DNA of 64,000 bases from the NCBI GenBank assembly GCA_963969595.1, contig OZ018408.1, positions 28,334,108 through 28,398,107 on the forward strand. The letters run 5' to 3'. The position numbers and the translations under genes were made by a program. Below, in pieces: positions 41,425 to 51,265 of the stretch; within the stretch, counting starts at the first letter, position 1, and each line of letters opens with the position of its first letter. The stretch is from Neckera pumila (taxonomy: Eukaryota; Streptophyta; Bryopsida; Hypnales; Neckeraceae). The notes beneath the pieces are model-generated. The model saw only the letters and a program-made list of their open reading frames with translations. It had not been told where the DNA came from and made no database searches.

Positions 41425-41610
41425 ATGAGGTATTTTTTTTAAATGGAGAAATTAAAGTTACTCCTTGCTGTTTATTGTTGTTGGAGTTGTTCCTGAACTT
41501 CCTAATTAGTAACACTAGAAAAAATGAAGCCCTAACTTGATTTCCTTCAAGGCTCAAAACCCTAACTTGGTTTCCTTCAGCGTTGGACAACAACCTTGTC
41601 TGTTCACGCG

Positions 41611-41990
41611 CTGGACAGTAGGTCTTGCTGGTTAGGGAGTTCTAAGTTAGGATTTTGATTTTGTGGGTTAATTTCAATCTGATACTAATTTGTGGCGGTA
41701 TTCTCTCTTGCAGAGTCGTGAAGAATCAGACTGTCGATTTAATCCTAACAGCTGATCCTACTCAATCCGTTTGTCGTGCTTTGCTTCAGAAACATACGAG
41801 GTGTGCATTACTTACTTTTTGTCTATCGATTGAAGCTCAATTGTTGAGTATGTGGAGAAGTTTGGTTCGTTTTAATTTGACATGAATGTGTCTGTACTTT
41901 CTATGTGCATTCTATGTGCAAGTTGAGCTAATCTCTAGGGATTTTTATCTTGTGGCTTTGACGCTTAGTATGTCCAGGGTTTGCATTTTC
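41611..41990 (+). repeat. First copy of a ~370-bp duplication containing a PEPC exon
   Basis: Starts at GCGCTGGACAGTAGGTCTTG and runs through the PEPC exon and intron to CTTTGACGCTTAGTATGTCC. The second copy is at 43030-43408. The copies are near 90 percent alike by eye, with small gaps in the intron. Confidence 0.85.
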
Positions 41991-42062
41991 TTGTCTGAAT
42001 TGCACCAAAAAGCCAAAACCAGCGATGGGAAGCAGGAACTTCACGAGGCTCTTGAACGAGAG
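41714..42062 (+). pseudogene. PEP carboxylase gene fragment, copy 1 (two exons)
   Basis: Exon 41714-41800 follows a CTCTCTTGCAG acceptor and ends at a GT donor. It encodes KNQTVDLILTADPTQSVCRA, matching the PEPC active-site segment KNQTVDLVLTAHPTQ. The catalytic His of TAHPTQ is Asp here. Exon 41978-42062, in phase after the intron, encodes FLSELHQKAKTSDGKQELHE, the next stretch of plant PEPC (normally ...DDKQELDEALQREI). PEPC is a protein of about 960 residues; only about 57 residues are present. The retained intron shows capture at the DNA level. It is non-functional as an enzyme. Confidence 0.78.
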
Positions 42063-42144
42063 GTAGTTGTTCACCTTGTCGGATTTGTGTCGGGATTTGA
42101 AATTGAATTGAATTTCTCTTTTAGCATCACCCTTATCATTCTTA

Positions 42145-42579
42145 TTATTCCTTCCCTTGGTACTTAAGAAGCTGTGAGGGAAGACCAATCACAGCCGCTT
42201 GAAATTCTGACACAAGGCAGTTGAGTGCGGTGAAGACTACAGGTGCGTTCACTTGAACCCTAACCAAAGATTCGATGGAAACAACATCCGGAACACTAAC
42301 TAAAATGCACTCCAATGCACAGAATTTCACAGGGAGAGAAATGAAAATCGTACCTGCTTGGGAGCCAGAGCTACGAGCAGCCACCAGAATCGCAACGCCG
42401 GTCTTGAAAGAGCCGTGGCAAGAGGACGACAACAACACGTTGTAGGAAGCACTGTTTCGCGTGGTAGCCGAGCTTGTGCCCATTCGGGTGATGAATTGGG
42501 TCCTCGGGCTCATGACATCATGCAGCGCGGTGGCTACGATGGGAGCTTGATTGGGTTCCCGGTGTAGTAGGGGTTGCAT
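42145..42579 (-). other. Open frame of unknown origin, possible gene fragment
   Basis: A minus-strand frame with GC-rich composition in its first half (for example SSCHGSFKTGVAILVAARSS) and a possible donor CAAGCAG|GTACGA near 42357. The composition differs from the AT-rich surroundings, as expected of a captured exon. I cannot name the source gene. Confidence 0.3.
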
Positions 42580-42760
42580 TCTTCTGGTTGGTTTGGTAGT
42601 GTAAGACTTCGTTGGGTTTGATTTAGGGTGGTGACTGGAAATGCGAGCATAGTTCTATTCCACGCCCAGTCTATTTGTAAGTTGCGGGTGATTTTGATTT
42701 GAGGCAGATTTGAGGGAAGCCCACATATGTGGTTGTGATTGTTGTTGATGACCTATAGAA

Positions 42761-42930
42761 TTGCCACAAGTGCTGTCGATGTTTCCGAGCCGACTTCAAA
42801 GATTGCACACAACACGCTCCTGGGAGTTCTTAGGGTTGGTGCTTGAGTCGGAGAAGGTTCCCAGTTACTCGCTATGGAAGGAAGCCAAATTCGGGAAAAA
42901 CATGGTGGTCAAGATTTTCCACTCTGGTAA
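42761..42930 (+). pseudogene. Subtilase (subtilisin-like protease) gene fragment
   Basis: The frame encodes MFPSRLQRLHTTRSWEFLGL then LWKEAKFGKNMVV. HTTRSWEFLGL followed by a Trp and a GK-x-VV strand is the classic start of the mature domain of plant subtilases, just before the catalytic Asp of D-T-G. That Asp is not kept: the expected DTG position reads FHSG. Only about 50 of roughly 750 residues are present. The frame ends without the rest of the protease. Confidence 0.7.
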
Positions 42931-43029
42931 AGAATTTCAGTTTTCAATTCGGTGTTTTCAATATGATTGCTGCATAATTGAATGAAAGACGGTCCGCTCT
43001 ATTATGCTAGAACCCTTCGGTAGCCTGGA

Positions 43030-43408
43030 GCGCTGGACAGTAGGTCTTGTTGGTTTGGGAGTTATGAGTTAGGATTTTGATTTTGTATGCGGTTTTGTTA
43101 GTTTGGTCTGATACTAATTTGTGGCGCTATTCTCTCTTGCAGAGAAGTGAAGAATCAGACTGTCGATTTAGTCCTAACAGCTCATCCTACTCAATCCGTT
43201 TGTGGTGCTTTGCTTTAGAAACATAGGAGGTGTGCATTACTTACTTTCTGTTTATCGATTGAAGCTCAATTGTTGAGTATGTAGAGAAGTTTGGTTTGAT
43301 TTAATTTGACATGAATGTGTCTGTACTTTCTATGTGCAAGTTGAGCTAATCTCTTGGGATTTTTATCTCGTGGCTTTGACGCTTAGTATCTCCAGGATTT
43401 GCACCATC
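43030..43408 (+). pseudogene. Second copy of the duplication with PEPC exon fragment
   Basis: The PEPC exon is at 43143-43229, the same length as in copy 1, and reads KNQTVDLVLTAHPTQSVCGA with the catalytic His kept. However, a TAG replaces the Gln codon near its end (GCTTTAGAAACAT), and the second PEPC exon present in copy 1 is absent: similarity ends at about 43408. Copy 1 has Cys-Arg where this has Cys-Gly, so neither copy is simply derived from the other by one change. Confidence 0.75.
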
Positions 43409-44115
43409 ATCGTTGCTATATACATACTATATCATGTAACTCTCCTCAATATTGAATTCCCTAGTACGTAGCTTGTATACAGGTGGCAAGGAAACAATAC
43501 GAATCATTGTGAACAACAGCTTGGTCATTTTACTTCGATACTATTAATCTTAAAGTGATAGATGCCTCAGAAACTGCAATTGAATTAACCTTCAGAAGTT
43601 GGTACGGTGTTTTGTTAATTGGCATAACGCTAAGTAACTTATTCATTCAATCAGTGCTTCATATAAATCTTGATTTCCGATTAATGCTTGACTTAATAAT
43701 GGTTTGATGGTTTACAGCAAGAGCCAAGATTGTTTGAAGACACGCCATAGCAAGAACTGGGTTCGAGAGTTCTAAATTAGGGTTTTGATATTGTGCGCTC
43801 AAATGGTAGTTGTGGAATTGATGGGAGTCTGAGGGGATGGAGGGCTGGCGCCACATAACGGGAGTTGCGACTGCAATGGCGTGTGAGGTTTGTTTTGGTT
43901 GTGGAGTGGGAGTGGTTAGTGGGTCCGTGTTGCTGCAGTAGGTGTGTCTTTGTTTGTTTGCTCGTTGGTTGGGAATGAAATGGTTTGAAGTGCACTTTTG
44001 ATGATTTTGATGGCATGTCCATTGGTCGTAGCGTCTGGACCGAGAGGTGAGTTGACGGAGGTATGGTCTGAGGCGTGGTTCTGCAGTTGTGTGTTTGCAG
44101 GCTTGGGCAAACAAG
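43409..44115. other. Spacer with GC-rich stretch before the HMGB fragment
   Basis: AT-rich to about 43750, then GC-richer from about 43840 to 44115, as in the 5' UTR or first intron of a gene. AGGGTTTTGATATTGTGCG near 43780 resembles the AGGATTTTGATTTTGTG word in both copies of the PEPC duplication. No protein is recognised. Confidence 0.4.
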
Positions 44116-44625
44116 ATGAAAGAAGCCAAGGGCAAGAAAGCAGCCAGCGCTGAGGTGAAGGAGATGGCACCAACGAAGGTGCAGCACAAGTAAGTTTGTT
44201 CGTTGCAAGCGTAAGCATGTTGTTGAGTGTGGTGTCGTGTGTGCGGTATTCTTATGAAAGTAGTGCAATTTCATTCCGATTTTGCATTCTGTGTTGGGTA
44301 TTATTGAGTAATACTCAAACACTCAGGCCTGTTGGTTTATATTCTATATTGAGTTTATGCCTTTTGGAGTGTGGAACATGCGATGGAAGTATAGTTGGTT
44401 GCAGCCCTGTTCCTTAAATTGAACAGGCTTTTGGACTAAGACACCTGTTAGGTTGTCAAATTTTGTTCGTTGTCACTACAATCTGCATTTCTTCTCGCAG
44501 TTGGCCTCATACGTCGTATGGAACTATCTGCCGGCCTTGATAATTTTTAACGTCACATACCGTAATTTCCCTCGTGCCTTGATTTGTCTCTTCCAAACCG
44601 TTTTAGAATGGAATTCCTAGAATAA

Positions 44626-44748
44626 GCAATTGTGCTGCAATCGTACAAGGAGAACATGTTCGAGGATATGCTTCAAGAAAAAGAGGAGATAGCAGCAAAG
44701 AGGAAGCGGTGTAAAGAGATTCTGCGTGTGCTACAACAAGCTGCTTGG
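44626..44748 (+). pseudogene. DRP3-type dynamin gene fragment, GED exon
   Basis: Encodes QSYKENMFEDMLQEKEEIAA then KRKRCKEILRVLQQA, closely matching the GTPase effector domain of plant DRP3 dynamins (LYRENLFEEMLQE...KRKRTQETLHVLQQA). It ends at a GT donor directly after LQQA, the place where plant DRP3 genes have an intron. DRP3 proteins divide mitochondria and peroxisomes. Only the last part of the gene is present. Confidence 0.8.
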
Positions 44749-45169
44749 GTAACTTCTAGCTCTTACACATATGTGTGACTAGACTGATTGTGCTTTCATC
44801 TTTAATTCTCTAATTTCTGCAATGCATTTCCACCAAGCTTATTTGATTAAATGTTGTTTCAACCAGAATTCACTAATTTGTCTCATTGCTATTATTTCCT
44901 ACATTTTTGAAGTTTGTCTACATAATGGACAGTTTATATCAGATAACCGGCAACCTTTCATTTCCACCATGAATATAATGCGTTTGAACATAGTGAGGAG
45001 CTTAGTAGTCTTTTTGGTATTTTAGGCTATATAATATAAATTACTCCGTAATATCCAGATTTAAAACTGGGCATTTATTTGTGCTGGGATGGTAAACAGA
45101 GCTACTCAGATGCTGAGAGAGGGTTTGCAGAATGTATGAATTGTAGGTGTTTTTTGGACGTGTGACCAG

Positions 45170-45501
45170 ACTTTGGAAGAACTGCCCCTTGATCAATTAT
45201 CGAGGTTTCGTCTTTGCAGTTGCAACCTAGCATCGACGCAACGGGTTTGTCGCCACCAGCATTTGCAAAAGCAGGTTCCAACTCTACAGCCCTGCATGGG
45301 CTTTCTCACAGTGATTACATTGGCATGACTGCACAGTCGCCTAGAGGCTAGAGCAGCATTCGTGAGTTCTCCTAAATCGTCCAAATCTGGAAGAGCAAGT
45401 TCCGATCCCTCCATGGGTTCCAATGGCTTCGTGTCTAACAGTGGTGTCCTCGGTGTTCTAGCGTCCGGTGGTGTGCGATACCCAACCATTGACAAAAGTT
45501 A
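45170..45501 (+). pseudogene. DRP3-type dynamin gene fragment, C-terminal exon
   Basis: Follows an ACCAG acceptor and starts TLEELPLD, matching the TLDELPLEAD that follows the GED in DRP3. The Ser-rich tail continues in other frames: IDATGLSPPAFAKAGSNSTA, then SSPKSSKSGRASSDPSMGSN up to a TAA. At least two frame changes separate these, so the fragment is decayed. It lies in the intron between HMGB exons. Confidence 0.65.
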
Positions 45502-46164
45502 ACTGATTTTGTTGTTGAAATTTACCAGTGTTGTTCTGCACTTGGGTTTACCGCACATCCAAGTGATGTTGTTGGAACAGGAACGAGTGCAGGCAAGAAT
45601 TTTTTAAGGACCACCCTGACGTAAAGGACATGGCTACCGTGGGCAAGGCTGGAAGGGAGCGATGGAAATCGATGTCTGAAGCTGTGAGTCCTTGTTCTAT
45701 TTTCGGAGTATGCTTTTGTGTTTGGTTGTAAAAGTCTTGTTGTTGGTGACTATATGCTTGATGTTGGGACTAATTTCTTGGACAAACGACCAGGTTTCTT
45801 TGCTACCAGTCCACATTTCTTTTAAGAACCATCGATTGTCTTACAATGTTTTTGGGTGGATACAATACCTGCCATGTCATAATCCCCCTGTTCGTCCAAA
45901 CCCAATTGACAAAATGAAGGATGCCAATGTGTCTCAATTTCTATGCGTAGCCGGTTACGAACAATAATGTTTAGCTAAACCGTGTGCTACCGCAACTCGA
46001 CAGCAGGTCAATTACTATTGTAAGAAAAACACAAAGGCTTTGTAGTCCAATGAAAAGAGGACACAAACAAGTACAAGGAAGAGGTGAATAACCCAAGCAA
46101 GGGGTTGCCCTCTTATACTACTCTACTAACAAGTGCCATGACTAACCTTATGGGTTATATCAAC

Positions 46165-46250
46165 ATAGAAAGTTGCCCCTCTCTAATATCACACTGTCCC
46201 TCTCTAATATCACGCTGTCCCTCTCTAATAACACCTTAGTTGGCTACAAA
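46165..46250 (+). repeat. Short tandem repeat, 24-25 bp unit
   Basis: Three units of CCTCTCTAATATCACACTGT, the last one shortened. Confidence 0.8.
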
Positions 46251-46714
46251 CAACTCCTAACTAAAGTCACTCTCTAACTTCAACAATTACTCACCGTCCT
46301 GGCCGCCTGCATGAACATTATCTTGTTTGTACAATTGAAATTGAATGTGGGATTTTGATGGTTGTAAAAGTCTTGTTGTTGGTGATTAAATGCTTGATGT
46401 CGGGACCGATCTGGTGCATCGTGCTTGATGTGTATGTGCATGTCCATCTTCCTTGACATTGAGTCAGAGGAAGCCTGTTGCTGAAGGTGTCTGTTTTGGA
46501 TGTGCAAGAGAAGCATCCGTTCATGACCAAGGCTGTGCAGAAGAAAACGGATTACGACAAGACTCTAGCTTCGTACAAGAAGAAGCAGGTACACTGGGTT
46601 GCTAGCGATGGTGGCTAATGGTTGCAGCCTGTATAGTCACTAGGAAGTGTTCTTATTCTTTTCTGCTAGCGTAGTGGGCATGTTTCTGATAGTGGTGTGT
46701 GTTGTTGTTTCTAG

Positions 46715-47142
46715 TGGAGTACACAGATGCACTTTCACTACCCCAGTGAACACCCAATTGCGAACTACACGTAAGTAAAATAGCACCAAATCATTGTAAA
46801 TACTACATGTAAGTAGATTAACAATGGTCAAAAAGATTGATTGATTAGCTAGTACGAGATCTCAAACCATATACAATAATATAATCCTACCCCAACACAG
46901 GTTGATTAAATAGAGAATTTTATGATTGAATTTTTGCTAGTAGGTGTCAAGTATGCAATGCTCTGTTTTGCTCTGTTGTCAGACAGTTAATTAGTCTGAT
47001 TGTTTTTTGTTATCATTTGGCAGGTTTCCTCTTGAGCTTCACCAACTGCATTTGCACAAGGTTTCGCCAGGAGTTCACCAGATCGATTGCAGTAATTGGT
47101 TATCTCTTCGTTCTTGGTGAAGATAACCCTTTCCTAGACCAG
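46715..47142 (+). pseudogene. Alpha carbonic anhydrase gene fragment (two exons)
   Basis: Exon 46715-46770 (TTTCTAG acceptor, GTAAGT donor) encodes STQMHFHYPSEHPIANYT, matching the zinc-binding core QMHWHSPSEHTING of alpha-CAs. Exon 47024-47142 begins FPLELHQLHLHK, matching RFALELHLVH, and then, one base out of frame, reads IAVIGYLFVLGEDNPFLD, matching the following VAVVLF-IG--DPFL strand. Two of the three zinc His (H-F-H) are present and the third is kept in LELH. The N- and C-terminal thirds are missing. The enzyme would normally hydrate CO2. Confidence 0.75.
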
Positions 47143-47321
47143 GTACAAGGATCATAGTGAAGCACGAGATTGGGAAGTAGCATAGGACTTGAACCTGGCA
47201 GGGATGTCCATGTGATGTATGCATTGAATTTGTTAATATTGAATTTTGATTTTCTATATTGTCACTCTATTTTTCTATATTAGCACCTTATTTGGTACAT
47301 TGGATCGATTGGCAGAATTCA

Positions 47322-47545
47322 TCCAACCAACAAATACTTCATCTAAAAAAATGTCATTCATATGCCTTTTTCATCCATCCAAAAGCAACCCAATCATCCA
47401 AACTTTTGTCATCCCAACTACAAAATTTCATCCATCCAATAAATTAATCATCCAAGACTTTGTCATTCATCCAACTTGATTTCATCCATCCAACACTCTT
47501 TTTCATCCAAAGGAATGTCATTCGTGAGTGCTTTTTTCATCCATA
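47322..47545 (+). repeat. Degenerate CATCCA minisatellite
   Basis: About a dozen imperfect units around TTTTCATCCATCCAA and TGTCATTCATCCAAC with spacing of roughly 20 bases. It lies between the carbonic anhydrase fragment and the inverted G/C-run repeat, in a position like a subterminal repeat of a transposon. Confidence 0.75.
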
Positions 47546-47551
47546 GGCAAT

Positions 47552-47770
47552 CTAGAGTTTGAAAACACCCGGAGAGGGGTGAAGCTGCAATTTCGGTTTT
47601 TTGGGGGGGGTCATTTGACCCCCCAGTGCACTTTTCGAGAGATTTGACCGGGGGGTGATGGCCCGCCGGTCTCCCTGTGTTGCTGCGAGCTCCATCGCTA
47701 CAGTGCTCAATCGTCGCTCAACAAAGCAGGAGCAGCAATCTCTTTTCTCTTCATGTAGATGCTGGTTCAC
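47552..47770 (-). repeat. G/C-run repeat, right member of the inverted pair
   Basis: The reverse strand carries GGGCCATCACCCCCCGG (47646-47664) and a short palindrome GGGGGGTCATTTGACCCCCC (47603-47622). It can be read as a short frame with DRRAITPRSNLSKS and a TPPKKPK segment, ending PSPGVFKL. The left member at 34.84 kb can be read as RAITPR then TPP. Similarity continues on both sides of the shared 17-base word, so the word is not a simple transposon end. No protein family is recognised. Confidence 0.5.
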
Positions 47771-48371
47771 TCATATATACAGTATCGTATGCATACCACT
47801 TACCGTGCACAGCCACTTACCGTGTATGGGAGCACACTGAGCATGCCACTTACCGGTTACTTTTAATCTTGTCCGTCAAATTATCTCAAGTGTAATCTCA
47901 ACCATCCAATGTTCTCAGCTTGATTGTGACTGCGCCCATGACCTAACATGTCACTGTCAGCTTGCACTCACGATGGAGTCTCTATCGCTCAAATCAACTC
48001 TCTGTCTCTTCCTTCTCGCTCACGGAAATGATCTGGAGTTCTTCTTGCTTGATCATTTACTCCCATTTGCTTGATGAGTACTTCGCAATTGCTCAGTTGT
48101 ATCAGCCCTCAAGTGAACCAAGCATTCTCTTCTTTGCCTGCTCTAGTCAGGAACTCAAGATTTCTCATGAATGTGTGCACGCATTTAGTGACAAATGCTC
48201 TTTTTTTCAAAGAGCTCTTGGTTGAAGTTTGGTAGAGTTTTGTGTTTGAGATCTTATTAATTTTTATAAAGTTATTCAAATTATTTCAAAATTATTGATG
48301 TTCAAATTATTTTATGTTACGGCAGGAATAAGAATTCTACATCAAAAAGTGAAGGAGTCCTCTCCAACATT
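47771..48371. other. AT-rich spacer with ACTTACCGTG repeats
   Basis: CCACTTACCGTG-like words recur at about 47798, 47813 and 47845. No gene recognised. Confidence 0.4.
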
Positions 48372-48710
48372 TTGAAAATTCCTTCATACATGTGCTCTGC
48401 AAGGAGGAAACCAAAGAATCCTAAGAGATTGAATCCCCATGGCAAGTGCCTTACTTCAGAAGAATTTACCTTCAATAGGTTGAAAGCGGCAAAAGAAGAA
48501 GAAGGCAGCTTTTACGAGAAACAGGAGAAAAAGAAGGAAAGAGCAGTGGTTGCCAAGGCCAAAAAAGATGCAAAAATTCAGCAACAACATGAGAAAAAGT
48601 TGGCTACGGAAGTCAAAAAGACAATGACAAAACCTCATCAATTTCCTATGGTTCCTAAAAAGAGGGCAACATTTGTAGCTCCTATAGCGATACCTAATGT
48701 GCACGGTTAG
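48372..48710 (+). pseudogene. Lys-rich ORF, possibly the C-terminal tail of a pogo/DDE-type transposase
   Basis: The frame encodes CSARRKPKNPKRLNPHGKCL then TSEEFTFNRLKAAKEEEGSF and a Lys/Glu coiled-coil-like stretch. LTSEEF followed by a charged helix resembles the tail that follows the DDE domain in pogo-like transposases. No DDE domain is visible upstream. A generic Lys-rich protein is an alternative. Confidence 0.3.
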
Positions 48711-51150
48711 TAGATGGTATATTGATACCACATTATTCAAAGCATATGTGAACTCATTTGTAGAAAGGTCACAACTTTTCAAATGCAATTGTGATTTCAT
48801 TTGACTATAACATTCTCACCTCATTTACTAATTACAATTTCAAAAAAAATTAGTGAAAAAATGACACCCACCTTCCAAAAAATCACTTGAAACCAAAATG
48901 TGCAAAGTAAGTAGCCTATCTACGATACCTTTACTTCAGGGTTTTGTAATGCCAAGATTTGGGTGGATTTGACACTTAGGAACAAAGCTTTCAAAGACCA
49001 TCCCCAGCACAGCCTATGATTGCAATCTGGATATTTTGTACAATGTGCTGAATTGATTGTTGCTTAATCCGGAGTATACTTTTTAGTAATTGAATAAGGT
49101 AAAAGTACCAAAGTTGGACACTTGTTTTGGATCTCTTGACTTGGACAGTGCGTAGAGAAAAAAAAAATTATGTGCGCTTAATAGGAACTAGGTTAGGAAA
49201 CCAAGAAAATTAGTTTCATATTTGTCCCACTTGGTATGAATATAATACAAAGTTTTGAAAACAACTGCGTAGAAGCACCTACTTTGGACACTAGACTAAT
49301 ACCAAAGTGGGCATAGAAACATCCAAAAGCGACACAATGTAAATTTGGATCATGCATGGGGGATTGGCCAAAGCAAGACCCATCTTCGTAAGGGTGACAA
49401 CTTCTTGGACCCGACCTGTGTACTTTGATCCACTTGCATTTGGATTTAGGTTGTTTTTTAGGTATTAGAGAACAACTCGTGTAACATTGGGATGCTTCTA
49501 CCTCATATCATTAGTGCATCCAACTATAAATTCTTTATTTGCAAGTTTTGTTTATCATTTCTTGTGACAATTTACTAATTGAAAAAAACAAATGAATAAA
49601 GAACAAATAAGAGGGACCTTCTACAATCACATCCCCTCTTTTTTCACTTGATAAATGAGAGAACATTAGGGATTAAATGTTTGTAATTTGAGTAAGGTTT
49701 ACAATGGTCTCTTAACCTCTAAGTGGTTTGGGGATACATTGTGTCCCGAGATTTTCCTAACACACACAATGCCCTTCAATCTACTACATATTGGCACAAA
49801 TTCTTAACTAAAAAAGTAATGGCCATTTCTTATTGATCTTTTAATGCCTTCTAAAGAATTACAAGTCATGTTGTCAAATGTATTGCAATAGCTTTCAAAC
49901 AACTTCTAAAGGGTATTCCAAAGAAGATTAATATTCCCCTAACTCTCATGCTTAGAACTTTAGATTTGAATACTTCTAAATCTTGAACATAAAATATAGT
50001 AAAGGTTTGAGCTTTTTTATTATATAAATGATGTAATTTTTTTTCCCACATATTGAAATCATACGTGCTTTTGATGCTATTTTATTTATACAAAAATTTG
50101 AATCAATAAGTGTTTGTAATAAAGAATCAATGTCAATAAAAGATAAACCCACTCTAATTCTAGAATTTGGTATGAAATTTGTAAGATGAAAATGCACATC
50201 ATCACCTCATTGCAAGGGCTTTGAATTCAATTCTTAGCCAATCTTTTTCACACTTCACCTATTGGTATTGTGCTCCAATCATCTTTCAACATCCGTACTA
50301 ATATACATCCACTCCGGTCTTTAATGTGGAGGTACCTCAAGAATGGCACTTGTGCTATTTTCTATTCGTGTGCAAATATGCCTTATAGTTTTTCAATTAA
50401 TCTTGATGATGGATCTTGTTGTATTTCATTCAAAGCCAAACAACTAAGATTTTTATCCATATTTACATATACTTAGCTTCCTGTATGCAATTCAACTTCA
50501 CTTTCCACAAGGCAAACATACTATTGTGAACTTAGTTTTTGTTAAATTTTGTCTACAATTTTTACAGTGTAAGCTAAATCTGAAAATGTAATCTAATTAA
50601 AGCTTTGCTCCAAGCTTGCTTATCCTTGAATTGCAAATTTTTACAACATATAGCAAAGGTGGCGGCCTTCGTTGTATGCCAAGTTGGTAGATGGTGAACA
50701 AAGTGCGTACTACACCATTGGTGCAATTTGCCATGGCTATTGCAAAATTGGACATGAATTATTGACAATTACTCCCATGATGTACTTTCAATGTCCTCAG
50801 CTTAGTAGCATATACATGTATATATCATGAGTAAGGCATTTGGGGTTAGATGGCCAAGGTAAAAAACATTTTGTTATCTCAATTGCAACAAGCTTTTCTT
50901 TAGCTTCATCCACACCAGCCACGTCTACAAATGTAATTGAACCACTAATACCTTCATTGTGGCAACCTCTAGACAATAATCCTTTTCAATTTCATAGACA
51001 TCCATTTGACTACTATATATGTATGATAGATGGTTATGAGAACATCTAGTAATATGCCATCACCCTCGTCAATTTATACATTGATTGCAATTATATTCAG
51101 CACCAATAAACAAACTTCTTCATCAAAGATCCACTTGTGCAAGTTGTCCA
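48711..51150. other. AT-rich region, no gene recognised
   Basis: Several short frames on both strands, all AT-rich and without recognisable domains. The composition is uniform. I see no repeat array or structural element. Confidence 0.5.
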
Positions 51151-51265
51151 AAGACTATTTTATATTATTGCCCCAAGCCCATGGCTGGGGGACGCACGGT
51201 CCGGAAGTTGTCCACGTGACAAACAAAACAAACAAAACAAACAAACAGCCTTATTTAAGGTATTG
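51150..51265 (-). repeat. Inverted partial copy of the GTTT-rich dispersed repeat
   Basis: The reverse complement reads TACCTTAAATAAGGCTGTTT, (GTTTT)n, then GACAACTTCCGGACCGTGCG and TCCCCCAGCCATGGG, matching the start of the units at 35-36.9 kb. The GC-rich block ends early, so this is a truncated copy. It lies opposite in orientation to the four copies on the left. Confidence 0.85.

Larger units (their letters stand above)
44116..46588 (+). pseudogene. HMGB (HMG-box) gene remnant in three exons, with other DNA inside
   Basis: Exon 44116-44190 starts with ATG after a TTTGCAG acceptor and encodes the Lys/Ala-rich tail MKEAKGKKAASAEVKEMAPT, then a GTAAGT donor. Exon 45593-45683 encodes EFFKDHPDVKDMATVGKAGR then ERWKSMSEA, the middle of an HMG box. 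Exon 46508-46588 encodes EKHPFMTKAVQKKTDYDKTL then ASYKKKQ, the third helix, followed by a GT donor.

Plant HMGB proteins bend chromosomal DNA. The exon carrying the first half of the box (KKPKRPPSAFF-like) is missing. In its place between exons 1 and 2 lies a fragment of an unrelated dynamin gene. So this is a remnant, not a working gene. Confidence 0.78.

Noticed and set aside
43659..44322. Overlapping minus-strand ORFs rich in His/Thr/Ser/Pro
   Set aside because: They are opposite the GT-rich leader and first exon of the HMGB fragment and look like antisense shadows.
41714..47142. Processed (retroposed) pseudogenes as the origin of the gene fragments
   Set aside because: Introns and splice sites are retained and there are no poly-A tails at fragment ends.
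34846..47664. Calling the G/C-run pair definite terminal inverted repeats of one transposon
   Set aside because: Similarity seems to extend outside the shared word and no target-site duplication is visible, so it is kept only as a hypothesis.
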